This document shows positions 10,169 to 18,797 of a DNA stretch of 64,000 nucleotides, in pieces. This stretch comes from Desulforapulum autotrophicum HRM2 (lineage in GTDB: Bacteria > Desulfobacterota > Desulfobacteria > Desulfobacterales > Desulfobacteraceae). The position numbers and the translations under genes are program-made. Within the stretch, counting starts at the first letter, position 1; each line of letters begins with the position of its first letter. Below the pieces are notes generated by a model. It did no database searches. It was given only the letters and a program-made list of their open reading frames with translations, and was not told the DNA's origin. The DNA is taken from contig NC_012108.1 of assembly GCF_000020365.1 (NCBI RefSeq), positions 2,108,001 through 2,172,000 on the forward strand, written 5' to 3'.

Positions 10169-10624
10169 CTACTGGGTCTTTTCTTCGGGCACAACCTTGA
10201 CGGTTATTTCAGGTTCAACATCCTTGTAAAGCCGGATGGGGACCTTGTACTCACCGGTTTCCCGGATGGGCTCGGGCAGAAGAATAGTCCGGCGTTCAAG
10301 GATGATGTTCTGGGCGTTAAGGGCATCCTTGATGTCATGGGAGGTGATGGATCCATAGAGCCTGAACTCCTCGTGGACCTTGGCTTTGATCGTGCACTCA
10401 ACATTCTTGAGCCGTTCTGCCATCTCCTGGGCAAGTTTTCTCTCTTTTGCAATCTGAAGATCAAACTTGGCCTTTGCCTGCTGGATAATTTTGCGGTTTT
10501 GGGGGGTTGCCTCAATGGCCTTTCCCTGGGGGAAAAGGTAGTTGCGGGCATATCCGGGTGCCACATCCCACTCTGTACCGACAATGCCGAGCGTGTCGAT
10601 TGTTTCTTTTAGTATTACTTTCAT
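10169..10624 (-). CDS. rplI: 50S ribosomal protein L9
   Basis: 151 aa, the normal length. The N-terminal rRNA-binding domain is typical: MKVILKETIDTLGIVG then GYARNYLFPQGKAIEAT (GxARNYLxPxxxA motif). It is followed by the long helix (AKAKFDLQIAKERKLAQEMAERL) and the C-terminal domain. A GGAGG-type site (from CCTCC at 10629-10635) supports the start. It lies in the usual rpsF-rpsR-(YybS)-rplI-dnaB order. Confidence 0.97.
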   Translation of the reverse strand: MKVILKETIDTLGIVGTEWDVAPGYARNYLFPQGKAIEATPQNRKIIQQAKAKFDLQIAKERKLAQEMAERLKNVECTIKAKVHEEFRLYGSITSHDIKDALNAQNIILERRTILLPEPIRETGEYKVPIRLYKDVEPEITVKVVPEEKTQ

Positions 10625-10641
10625 TTCAACCTCCGATAAAG

Positions 10642-10665
10642 GTTCAACCTGACGTCAGGTTGGAA
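10642..10665. promoter_or_regulatory. Stem-loop in the rplI leader
   Basis: A perfect 16-bp palindrome AACCTGACGTCAGGTT, with extra GTTC/GAAC pairing outside it, lies about 20 nt upstream of the rplI start. It folds into a strong hairpin in the minus-strand mRNA. No T-tract follows it. A leader or processing role for rplI expression is an inference. Confidence 0.5.
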
Positions 10666-10698
10666 CTTATTTCTGATCTGTTTGAATTCGGGTCTGTT

Positions 10699-11673
10699 TT
10701 AGTTTTGCTCTTTTCCCTCACCCATTGCACCAAGTTTTCTAAAATCTATCCATGTGTCAAAAAAGCCAAGTCCCACAATCACAAATAAAAAAATTTGTTG
10801 AATGGCGATGATGCTGTAGATGAAAACCCTCAGCATTCCAGGAAAGCGTCGTTTTTCGAACACAAACGAGACAACGGCAATGCCCTGGAAAAAGTAGATG
10901 GGCATAATTACAAGAATACAGTTCAGACCCATGATCTTAAGGGCTGTCGTGGGTATTGGAACCAGCAACAGCAGAATAAAGAAGATGACCGGCCACACGA
11001 GTTTTTCCGGTGCTCTCCACCGGTTGAGTCCGTCCAGCTGGGAAACATGGAGTCCCTTTTTCAGCAGAATCTTTTTGATGAAAAGGGTGTTCACCCACAC
11101 AACCATCATGATCATGACGGAAAAAAGAGCCGGCATGATCCGGGTCATGACATAGTGAATGGTATCCATGGATTTTGAGACAAGGTCGATGCTCTCCTGG
11201 GGAATCCCCATGCCTGAGTAGAGGCTTAGGGTCATCTTGAGGTTGGCACCCACATAGTCCGACACCAGCTGGAACATCCCCTGGTCTGTTGTAAGGGTGT
11301 AGAGGAAAAAAACGACAAGGCTGGTTCCCATTGAGGTAAGGCAGGTGTAAAACCCGGTTCGCTCAATTGAAACATGCATTTCGATAAATTCCCCAAGGAA
11401 AAAACCGGTAAGTAGCAGAGAGCCGAAAAAGAACACGTCCAGGGGCGATCCTCCTGTGACACCGGCGATAACAGCACAGACTATTGCCATTATCATGGCG
11501 CCGAGGTTCCTGCCAAGCTTGAGCCTGTAAAAGGTGATGGGCATGGGAAGAACCAGGGCAAGGAAGAAGCCGAGCAGCGGCAGGTAGATGGTTGTGCAGA
11601 AGATGACAAGGCAGATGGATATCCCTGTCATGACGTCTCGTACCACCGGTTGTATTGCTCGTAGACGGGTCAA
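10699..11673 (-). CDS. DUF2232 (YybS-like) membrane protein
   Basis: 324 aa with about eight hydrophobic segments spread along the whole chain, e.g. the glycine/leucine-rich start VMTGISICLVIFCTTIYLP and a segment near the end, FIYSIIAIQQIFLFVIVGLG. Family and position (between rpsR and rplI) match the YybS/DUF2232 proteins of deltaproteobacteria and Firmicutes. Function of the family is not established. Starts 30 nt after rpsR ends, so it is in the ribosomal protein operon. Confidence 0.85.
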   Translation of the reverse strand: MTRLRAIQPVVRDVMTGISICLVIFCTTIYLPLLGFFLALVLPMPITFYRLKLGRNLGAMIMAIVCAVIAGVTGGSPLDVFFFGSLLLTGFFLGEFIEMHVSIERTGFYTCLTSMGTSLVVFFLYTLTTDQGMFQLVSDYVGANLKMTLSLYSGMGIPQESIDLVSKSMDTIHYVMTRIMPALFSVMIMMVVWVNTLFIKKILLKKGLHVSQLDGLNRWRAPEKLVWPVIFFILLLLVPIPTTALKIMGLNCILVIMPIYFFQGIAVVSFVFEKRRFPGMLRVFIYSIIAIQQIFLFVIVGLGFFDTWIDFRKLGAMGEGKEQN

Positions 11674-11703
11674 TATTCTCTCCGCTGGGGACCGTTGCAG
11701 GTC

Positions 11704-11955
11704 CTAACTCAGTTTTCCAACATAGGGCAAAAGGGCAATGGTTCTTGCCTGTTTAATTGCGCTTGACAGAACCCGCTGGTGCTTGGCGCAGGTGCCGGTG
11801 ATTCTCCGGGGAATGATCTTGCCCCTTTCAGTGATAAAGGATCGAAGGGCCTTGGCATCCTTGTAGCTGATCTCAAGGGTGGAGTCGGCGCAGAACCGAC
11901 ACACTTTACGACGCTGGAAAAATCTTTTTTTTGGGTTCTTTTTCTGAAAGGCCAT
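11704..11955 (-). CDS. rpsR: 30S ribosomal protein S18
   Basis: 83 aa from the ATG at 11955 ([17 protein letters not shown]). The open frame extends six codons upstream into rpsF, but GAGG inside the end of rpsF is correctly placed for 11955. The N-terminal CRFCADS cysteines are of the zinc-type S18. The conserved [32 protein letters not shown]-like core is present in order. It binds with S6 on the 30S platform, and begins one base after the rpsF stop. Confidence 0.97.
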   Translation of the reverse strand: MAFQKKNPKKRFFQRRKVCRFCADSTLEISYKDAKALRSFITERGKIIPRRITGTCAKHQRVLSSAIKQARTIALLPYVGKLS

Positions 11956-11956
11956 C

Positions 11957-12424
11957 CTAATTTTCCTCCTCATTCTCTGGGGTTTCAGCGTCTACAGTTT
12001 CATCGGTCTCATCTGTTTCAGCTTTCTTGGCCTCGGCTTCGACCCGGGCAGCATCGGCCTCGGCTTTGGCGGCATCGGCTTCGGATTTTGCCGCAGCTTC
12101 GGCATCAATCTGAAGTTTGAGTGCCTCTGGATCAATGTCCTTTTCAAGGAGGATCGTCATGTATTTCAGGATCTTATCGTCAAGCCTGAAGTTACGCTCA
12201 AGCTCGGTCACAAGGGTGCCTGTTCCGCCGTAGGTCATGCAGACATAGTGACCCCGGGGTTTCTTGGCGATTTCGTAGGCAAGTTTCTTGTTTCCCCAGT
12301 CATCAAAATTGGCCAGAATCCCACCTTCCTGCTCAAGGATTCCTTTGAATCTGTCAAACAGGGTGTTCCGAACTTCATCTTGAAGATCGGGATCAGTGAT
12401 AAAAATGGTTTCATACATTCTCAT
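11957..12424 (-). CDS. rpsF: 30S ribosomal protein S6 with long acidic/alanine-rich tail
   Basis: S6 core is residues 1-95 ([18 protein letters not shown] ... [19 protein letters not shown]). I place the start at 12424, with GAGAGG 9 nt upstream, rather than at the upstream ATG at 12475. After the core there is a tail of about 55 residues made of repeated [10 protein letters not shown] and Asp/Glu-Thr units, longer than the short Glu tail of E. coli S6. It is the first gene of the rpsF-rpsR-DUF2232-rplI-dnaB-hflX run. Confidence 0.95.
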   Translation of the reverse strand: MRMYETIFITDPDLQDEVRNTLFDRFKGILEQEGGILANFDDWGNKKLAYEIAKKPRGHYVCMTYGGTGTLVTELERNFRLDDKILKYMTILLEKDIDPEALKLQIDAEAAAKSEADAAKAEADAARVEAEAKKAETDETDETVDAETPENEEEN

Positions 12425-12625
12425 ACTCTGTTTCCTCTCGGATTTCAGCCCCGACGGTTGTTCCCATCGGAGCAAGGATTAAAAATAGCGCAATGGAAAG
12501 ACGGATTCACGATCAGTCCCCTGCGCCCTGTGGGGATAAATTAAAAATATACCCCGATAAAAGGATAAATATATAGCATTGATCCCCTTAATGGTCAACA
12601 CCCAAATTTTGGGAGTGGGCATTCA

Positions 12626-14419
12626 TTAGAGTGCCTTGAGCGCCTCGAGTTCTTCCCAACGGGCATAGAGTTGCTCGACCTGGCTGTGGGCCTTTTGAAG
12701 CTCGGTGCACACCCTTGCAAGTTCGTCTGGGTCTGACATGACTGTGACATCTGCCATGGCGTCCTCAAGGGTTGCCACCTGGGCTTCAGCAGCCAGGATC
12801 TGAGGTTCGATCTGTTCGAGCTCAAATTTGTCCTTGTAGGAGAATTTGGCAGAAGGGGTCTCTTTTTTGCCGGAGGTCCGGGTCGTCTTTTTCTTTTTTT
12901 TGGGAGTAGTTTTCTTTGCCAGGCATTGGGATTGGTCTGCGTGGGCTGTGGCGTTTCCCTTGCCGTCAAAGAAGAGGATGCCCGTTGCCACCCGATCCAG
13001 GAGAAACCGGTCATGGGAGACAAGGACAATGGCCCCGGGAAATTCCACAAGGCTTTGTTCAAGGACCTCAAGGGCGGGGATGTCAAGGTCGTTTGTGGGC
13101 TCGTCAAGGAGAAGAAGGTCGGCCGGAGTCAGCATGATTTCGGCCATGAGGATTCTTGCCTTTTCGCCTCCTGAAAGCCTGCCAACGGGCAGGGTGAGCT
13201 GGTCCGCAGTAAAGAGAAAGCGTTTTGCCCACGAGACCACGTGGATGCTTTGTCCCCTGTATATAACGGCCTCTCCAGCCGGGCTCAGGGCCTGTTTAAG
13301 GGTCATCTCCGGGTCAAGGCGTGATCTGTTCTGGTCAAATACGGCAACCTTGAGCTGATCGGCCCGTTTAACCTCGCCCTTGTCCGGGGCAAGTGTTCCC
13401 TCAAGGATGTTCATCAATGAGGTTTTTCCACACCCGTTGTCACCCACAAGTCCAAGCCTTGTTCCTGGAACAAGCTCAAGGGTGATATCTGAAAAAAGTT
13501 GCTTTCCGCCCAGGGATTTTTCAATTCCCTGGCAGGTGAGCAGTCGCCGGGTCTTTCGGTTGGTTCCATTAAAATCCATGTCAATGCGGGTGGTCTGCCG
13601 ATTCCGGAGCTTCACATCGGCAAGTTCGCTGCCAAGCTTGTCTGCCTGGTCGATTCGGTAGCGCGCCTTGGTGGATCTCGCCTTTGCACCCTGCCTGAGC
13701 CACTCGGTTTCCCTCCGCATGCGGTTGGTAAGGACCTCCTCCTGTTTGAGCTGGGTGGCAAGAATCCGGGTCCGCTCCTGTTCAAAGGTGTTGTACCCAC
13801 CCTTGACGCTGATCTGTCCCTGGGGATAGCATCGGCCAAGCTCTGTGATATTCGTGCACACGGACTCGAGGAATGCACGGTCATGGCTGACCACAACAAA
13901 GGCAAAGCTGGGGTTTTTGAGTATGGATTCAAGCCAGAGGACGCCGCTGATGTCAAGGTGGTTGGTGGGTTCATCCAGGAGAAAAAGGTCAGGGTCAAGG
14001 CCAAGGGCTCTGGTGATGGTCAGGCGTTTCTGCCAGCCACCGGAAAGAGCGCTGCATTTTTGTGATGGGTCTGTGAAACCGCCAACCCCGATCATTTTTT
14101 TTACGCGGCGGTATCGCTCCTGGCCGTGGATATTTTCCCCTGCCAGGCCATCCTCAAGGGTTTGCTGGATGGTCTTGTCCGGATCAAGCTCGTCCTGCTG
14201 GGCAAGGTAGACAAGGTGGGTGTTTTTATTCAGGTAACGCTCCCCTTTCTCCGGGGTGTCCCTGTCGGCAATGAGTTCCAGGAGGGTTGACTTTCCAGAG
14301 CCGTTACCGCCGATGAGACCCAGGCGTTCGGTGTCTTCAATGTTGATGGTCAGATTGTCAAAAACCGGTTGATCTCCATAGGACTTGAAAATGGATCGAT
14401 AGCTGAAAACAAGTGTCAT
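12626..14419 (-). CDS. uup: ABC-F ATPase, Uup type
   Basis: 597 aa, no membrane segments. Two ABC domains: Walker A GGNGSGKST (about 36-44) and GDNGCGKTS (second domain), signatures LSGGWQKR and LSGGEKAR, and Walker B LLDEPTNHLD and LLDEPTNDLD. An ABC-F linker rich in Arg lies between them. A Lys/Thr-rich linker (KKTTPKKKKKTTR) and a C-terminal coiled coil (about 530-597) are the Uup hallmark. ABC-F proteins act on ribosomes; Uup has also been linked to DNA structure and transposon excision. Starts 3 nt after the small membrane gene ends. Confidence 0.9.
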   Translation of the reverse strand: MTLVFSYRSIFKSYGDQPVFDNLTINIEDTERLGLIGGNGSGKSTLLELIADRDTPEKGERYLNKNTHLVYLAQQDELDPDKTIQQTLEDGLAGENIHGQERYRRVKKMIGVGGFTDPSQKCSALSGGWQKRLTITRALGLDPDLFLLDEPTNHLDISGVLWLESILKNPSFAFVVVSHDRAFLESVCTNITELGRCYPQGQISVKGGYNTFEQERTRILATQLKQEEVLTNRMRRETEWLRQGAKARSTKARYRIDQADKLGSELADVKLRNRQTTRIDMDFNGTNRKTRRLLTCQGIEKSLGGKQLFSDITLELVPGTRLGLVGDNGCGKTSLMNILEGTLAPDKGEVKRADQLKVAVFDQNRSRLDPEMTLKQALSPAGEAVIYRGQSIHVVSWAKRFLFTADQLTLPVGRLSGGEKARILMAEIMLTPADLLLLDEPTNDLDIPALEVLEQSLVEFPGAIVLVSHDRFLLDRVATGILFFDGKGNATAHADQSQCLAKKTTPKKKKKTTRTSGKKETPSAKFSYKDKFELEQIEPQILAAEAQVATLEDAMADVTVMSDPDELARVCTELQKAHSQVEQLYARWEELEALKAL

Positions 14420-14422
14420 GGT

Positions 14423-14668
14423 TTATCGTTTCGTCTCTTTTATAGTGTTGTTTTTTAGCTGTTTGTAAACCCCTACCATGCGGATGATGAATCCTGCAAA
14501 CAGGGTAAGGCTGATGAGAATGATCAGGCATGCGGCAAAAAAGGTCATGATAAAGCTGAATGGATCTTTCAGAGAGTAAGCTCCCATGAGAAGGTCCACG
14601 CCAAAGATCAGGAAAAACAGGGAGAGCAGAACAAGTCCTGTCTGGAGGGGCCACCAGTAATATTTCAT
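14423..14668 (-). CDS. Small two-helix membrane protein
   Basis: 81 aa with two hydrophobic helices (about residues 8-30 and 40-66) and a basic C-terminus (KQLKNNTIKETKR), so both ends are predicted inside. No family recognised. It ends just before uup and probably shares its transcript; the divergent response regulator starts 88 bp away on the plus strand. Confidence 0.6.
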   Translation of the reverse strand: MKYYWWPLQTGLVLLSLFFLIFGVDLLMGAYSLKDPFSFIMTFFAACLIILISLTLFAGFIIRMVGVYKQLKNNTIKETKR

Positions 14669-14756
14669 GAAAAGCTGAATGCCTCGTAGTTGTCATTGGT
14701 TGTTTTTTTTGACATACTATACTTCTTTTTCTATTTTAAAGCAATACGGGGAGCGT

Positions 14757-15443
14757 ATGAGACTCTTACTGGTGGAGGATGATGTCAAAATTGCAGATTT
14801 TGTCATAAAGGGGCTTAGTGCTGCTGGATTTGCCGTTGACCATGCAGTCAATGGTCAGGATGGGCTTCACATGGCCTGTTTTGAAGAGAACGACCTGATT
14901 GTGGTTGATGTGATGCTGCCATGCCTTGACGGAATTTCCCTGATCAAGACACTCAGGGCCAGGGGATTCAACACCCCTGTGATTGTTCTGAGCGCAAGGG
15001 ACCGGGTGGACGACAGGGTAAGGGGGTTAGAAGCCGGGGCTGATGATTATCTTACTAAACCCTTTGCCTTTTCTGAACTTCTGGCAAGAATTCAGGCCTT
15101 GATCAGAAGGGCCGGCGGTGTTGTTGACCCGACAACCCTTAGTTATGGGGAACTGGTCATGGATTTGATGAAAAGGGAGGTGCGCCGGGATGGCAGGGTG
15201 GTGGAGCTCCAGCCCCTGGAGTTTTCTCTTCTTGAATATCTCATGAGAAACCAGGAGAGGGTGGTGTCAAAAACCATGATCATGGAGCATGTCTGGAACT
15301 ACAACTTTGATCCCATGACCAATGTGGTGGAGGCAAGGGTGTGCCGCCTGAGGGACAAGATCGACAAGGGATTTCACCCAAAGCTGATCCACACGGTAAG
15401 GGGGGCCGGATATGTCCTGGCGCTGCGCGAAAAGCCTGCCTAA
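14757..15443 (+). CDS. OmpR/PhoB-family response regulator
   Basis: 228 aa from the ATG at 14757, with GGGGAG 5 nt upstream; the open frame extends upstream but does not resemble the family there. Receiver domain (1-115) has LLVEDD, the phospho-acceptor VVDVMLPCLDG and the KPF loop. A winged-helix DNA-binding domain follows (LSYGELVMDLMKREVRRDGR ... RDKIDKGFHPKLIHTVRGAGYVL). Pairs with the histidine kinase that overlaps its 3' end; the htrA gene next door suggests an envelope-stress circuit, which is inference. Confidence 0.95.
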   Translation: MRLLLVEDDVKIADFVIKGLSAAGFAVDHAVNGQDGLHMACFEENDLIVVDVMLPCLDGISLIKTLRARGFNTPVIVLSARDRVDDRVRGLEAGADDYLTKPFAFSELLARIQALIRRAGGVVDPTTLSYGELVMDLMKREVRRDGRVVELQPLEFSLLEYLMRNQERVVSKTMIMEHVWNYNFDPMTNVVEARVCRLRDKIDKGFHPKLIHTVRGAGYVLALREKPA

Positions 15444-16842
15444 TCTTTTCAGAACCATTGCCTTCAGGCTGACCCTCTGGTATGCAGGCATTTTCTCTGT
15501 CTCCTCATGCCTTGTGTTTGTTCTTTTTTATTTTCTTGTGGCACACACTATTCTGACAAGGCTTGACCTGGATCTTGTTGATAAGGCCGGCCGATTTTCC
15601 GCCGTTCTTGATGTCCAGGGGATCAGTGGTGTAAAAAAACTTGCCATTCTTGAGGCCAGGGCGGCAGGCGAGAAAAAGATCTTTTTCAGGCTCCTCTACG
15701 CCAATGGCGAGGTGTTTGCCTCGTCCCACATGGGATACTGGAAGGAAATTCAGGTGGGAAAAGAGGCGCTTCAGAAGCTGGTCATGGGTCAAAAAAATGT
15801 ATTCGAGACCGTTCGGGCCGGACCTGATGCCCAGGAAATACGGGTGCTCTACCATCTGTCAGGGCCCGGAGTAATTCTCCAGACCGGACTTGCCATGGAA
15901 ACCTATTCCCATTTTTTAAAGGCCTTTAAGCGGGTCTTTTTTGTTGCCATGACCCTTGTTGTCCTTATTTCCGCCGTGTGTGGATGGTTTTTGTCCCAAA
16001 AAGCCCTGGCAGGGGTGGGGGCGGTTACGCTCACGGCCCAGAGAATTTCAGGAACCAACCTTGAAGCCAGGGTCCCGGTGACGGGCAGCCAGGACGAATT
16101 GGACCTTCTGGCCAAGACTTTTAACACCATGCTGGACAGGATAGCAGGTCTTGTGGCAAACATTCGGGAGATGGGGGACAACATCGCCCATGACCTTAAA
16201 AGTCCGCTTACCCGTATCCGGGGGCTTGCCGAGCTCACCCTTGTGGGCAATAAGGATTCCGGGGCCTTTGAATCCATGGCCGCTTCGACCATTGAAGAGG
16301 TGGACCGGCTTTTGTCCATGATCAACACCATGCTGGTGATATCCAGGGCCGAAGCCGGCCAAGGAGAATTCAGATTTGAACCCGTTGATCTTTCAGGACT
16401 TGTCCACGAGGCGTGCGATCTGTTTGATGCGGTTGCCGAGGATAAAGATATTCTGCTCAAGTGTACTGTCCCAGCGCCTGTTGTTGCCAGGGTGGACAGG
16501 GGGATGATTCAGCGTGCCCTGACCAATCTTATTGACAACGCCCTTAAATATACCCCTTGTGGGGGAAGGGTGTGGGTTGAAGTGGTCGACGCCGGGGGGG
16601 GCAGGGTCGAGATTCAGGTCCATGACACGGGTAAAGGCATAGCAGTCTCAGACATTGAGCGAATCTTTGACAGGTTTTTCAGGGTTGATCCCTCAAGGAG
16701 TGAATCAGGCGCAGGGCTCGGGCTTTGTCTTGCGCGTGCCATTGCCCGGGGGCACGGGGGCGACCTTTGCGTGGAGAGCGTCTTAGGCAAAGGCAGCGTT
16801 TTCTCTCTAAGATTACCAAAAGATAATGTTCCGGTCACTTAA
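15412..16842 (+). CDS. Membrane sensor histidine kinase
   Basis: 476 aa. First membrane helix about residues 17-45, a periplasmic sensor of roughly 120 residues, second helix about 168-192 (VFFVAMTLVVLISAVCGWF), HAMP, then HisKA with the phospho-acceptor His in NIAHDLKSPLTRIRG, and HATPase with N box (NLIDNALKYTP), DTGKGI and GAGLGLCL. It overlaps the response regulator by 32 nt, so the two are co-translated. A start a little downstream is possible. Closest in layout to CusS/CopS-type kinases; the signal is not known. Confidence 0.93.
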   Translation: MSWRCAKSLPNLFRTIAFRLTLWYAGIFSVSSCLVFVLFYFLVAHTILTRLDLDLVDKAGRFSAVLDVQGISGVKKLAILEARAAGEKKIFFRLLYANGEVFASSHMGYWKEIQVGKEALQKLVMGQKNVFETVRAGPDAQEIRVLYHLSGPGVILQTGLAMETYSHFLKAFKRVFFVAMTLVVLISAVCGWFLSQKALAGVGAVTLTAQRISGTNLEARVPVTGSQDELDLLAKTFNTMLDRIAGLVANIREMGDNIAHDLKSPLTRIRGLAELTLVGNKDSGAFESMAASTIEEVDRLLSMINTMLVISRAEAGQGEFRFEPVDLSGLVHEACDLFDAVAEDKDILLKCTVPAPVVARVDRGMIQRALTNLIDNALKYTPCGGRVWVEVVDAGGGRVEIQVHDTGKGIAVSDIERIFDRFFRVDPSRSESGAGLGLCLARAIARGHGGDLCVESVLGKGSVFSLRLPKDNVPVT

Positions 16843-16920
16843 CAGTCAGGTGTTATGCATTATAGTTATGCCCAGTACTGATTATTTTAAATTCCGGCAC
16901 GTCCGGGAAAGGAGCTAATA

Positions 16921-18354
16921 ATGAATCTAAACAGGAAAATTCGTCTTTTTTTTCTCTCTGCCGCAGCCCTTGCCATGGTGGCGTTTGTATCAATTCCGGC
17001 AACGGCGGCTTTGGGTAAGTCCGTGGTCATGGTGCCAGAAAGTTTCAGTGAACTTGCTAAACATGCAAAGCCCGCTGTTGTCAACATCAGAACGGTCAAG
17101 GTCACAAAGGAGGGCGGCCGGGTGTTTAAGCATTTTTATGGCCAGCCCTTTGGCGACAAAGACCCGTTCCGGGAATTTTTCGAACCCTTTCTTCGCCAGC
17201 AGCCCCAGAAGGATTATCGTCAGCAGAGCCTTGGCTCAGGTTTTATCATCAGCAGTGACGGCTACATCGTAACCAACAATCATGTGGTGGCCGAGGCCGA
17301 TGAAATCAAGGTGAAGCTTTATGATGATAAGGAGTATGATGCAAAGATGGTGGGCACAGACTCCAAGACTGACCTTGCCCTGATCAAGATAGATGTCAAA
17401 GGGCTCGATTACCTTGAACTGGGGGATTCCGATGTCCTTGAAGTGGGAACCTGGGTGGTTGCCATTGGGAGTCCCTTTGGCCTTGAGCAGACCGTTACGG
17501 CCGGAATCGTGAGCGCCAAGGGTCGTATTATCGGGTCAGGACCCTATGATGATTTTATCCAGACTGACGCTTCGATCAACCCTGGCAACAGCGGCGGGCC
17601 GTTGCTTAATCTTGAGGGTGAAGTGGTGGGCATCAATACGGCCATCGTGGCATCGGGCCAGGGCATTGGTTTTGCCATTCCCTCAAAGCTTGCAGCGGGT
17701 ATCGTGGATCAACTTCGAAGTTCAGGAGAGGTGACAAGGGGTTGGATGGGTGTGGCCATACAGGATATCACTCCTGAGCTTGCCGAGTATTACAATCTCA
17801 AGGAAAAGAGCGGTGTGCTCGTGGCAAAGGTATATAAAGGTGATCCGGCAGACAAGGCAGGCATTGTTCCGGGTGATGTGATCACCCACGTAAAGGGCGA
17901 TGTCGTAACATCGAGCAGGGATCTGTCCACTGCCATTGCAGGTCTGGGTGTTGGTTCCAAGGTTCCTGTCACCCTTGTACGGGACGGTAAGGCAAAGACC
18001 GTTTTTGTCGTGCTGGTAAAAAGAACGGATTCTGAACAGGGAGAGGCCCTTGTTCAATCGGGCTTTGATGAGTTCGGGCTGAATCTTCAGGCCCTTGATT
18101 CTACCAATGCGGAACAGCTTGGGTATGCTAAGGAGGTTCGTGGACTCGTGGTCACCGACATCGAGCCCGAAGGCAAGGCCGCTGCAAGTGGTATCCGGCA
18201 GGGGGATCTCTTGAGTGAGGTGAATCACATCCGGGTGAAAACCATGGATGAATATGTTGCAACCCTTGCTAAGATCAAAAAAGGTGAGGCGGTTCAGCTT
18301 CTTTTCAGGCGGGGCAACACAAGCTTCATTGCGGTGCGCTTTACTAAACAATAG
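16921..18354 (+). CDS. degP: Periplasmic serine protease HtrA/DegP type
   Basis: 477 aa with an N-terminal signal peptide (basic RKIR, hydrophobic 9-28, ATAA cleavage region). Trypsin-like domain with catalytic triad H121 (TNNHVV), D151 (KTDLALI) and S224 (GNSGGPL). Two PDZ domains follow (about 265-355 and 385-475). Degrades or refolds damaged envelope proteins. GGAG lies 9 nt before the start. Followed by a clear terminator, so it ends the unit that begins with the two-component pair or stands alone after the 78-bp gap. Confidence 0.96.
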   Translation: MNLNRKIRLFFLSAAALAMVAFVSIPATAALGKSVVMVPESFSELAKHAKPAVVNIRTVKVTKEGGRVFKHFYGQPFGDKDPFREFFEPFLRQQPQKDYRQQSLGSGFIISSDGYIVTNNHVVAEADEIKVKLYDDKEYDAKMVGTDSKTDLALIKIDVKGLDYLELGDSDVLEVGTWVVAIGSPFGLEQTVTAGIVSAKGRIIGSGPYDDFIQTDASINPGNSGGPLLNLEGEVVGINTAIVASGQGIGFAIPSKLAAGIVDQLRSSGEVTRGWMGVAIQDITPELAEYYNLKEKSGVLVAKVYKGDPADKAGIVPGDVITHVKGDVVTSSRDLSTAIAGLGVGSKVPVTLVRDGKAKTVFVVLVKRTDSEQGEALVQSGFDEFGLNLQALDSTNAEQLGYAKEVRGLVVTDIEPEGKAAASGIRQGDLLSEVNHIRVKTMDEYVATLAKIKKGEAVQLLFRRGNTSFIAVRFTKQ

Positions 18355-18378
18355 GGATAAAACTTTTTATTGAAACAA

Positions 18379-18417
18379 AAGGCCCCAGGGGGTGTAAACA
18401 CACCTGGGGCCTTTTTT
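18379..18417 (+). terminator. Rho-independent terminator after degP
   Basis: AAAAGGCCCCAGG and its reverse complement CCTGGGGCCTTTTTT enclose a 13-nt loop that can itself pair (GGTGT/ACACC). A T-run follows on the plus strand, 25 bp after the degP stop. Confidence 0.92.
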
Positions 18418-18541
18418 GTTCTAACCGGTTTTGCTGTTTGACCAGCAGGATTTGAAGGTCCGTGCAGCAAAAATACAGACAAAAAAAGGTCCTTTAACCC
18501 ATGGCGGGTAAAGAACCTGAATACAATTTCTAATATGTTTT

Positions 18542-18617
18542 TGGTGGAGCTGAGGGGGATCGAACCCCTGACCTCATGGCTGCCAGCCATGCGCTCTCCC
18601 AGCTGAGCTACAGCCCC
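18542..18617 (-). tRNA. tRNA-Ala (anticodon GGC)
   Basis: 76 nt on the minus strand, starting GGGGCTGTAGCTCAGCTGGG and ending TCCACCA, with CCA encoded. The acceptor stem pairs GGGGCTG with CAGCTCC (one G-U). Anticodon arm is CATGG / loop CTGGCAG / CCATG, giving anticodon GGC for alanine. The T-arm is GGGG-TTCGATC-CCCC. Confidence 0.97.
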
Positions 18618-18797
18618 CCAAAAAAACTTCGCAACTTATAGTTTATGGCAAAGGTTGTGTCAATAAAAAAATGCAGCAGGGCTAAAAAAAAAGATTGGCT
18701 GGCACATTGTCCAAGAAAGTATTGACACATTCTCTTATAAAACGGTAAAAGACAGGTTTGTATCTGAAATTATTTATTTGAAAAGTAAGGAGAGTGT

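Noticed and set aside
10093-10194. Longer N-terminus of DnaB starting inside rplI
   Set aside because: It would translate the perfect stem-loop at 10122-10152, and DnaB homologues begin near the second choice.
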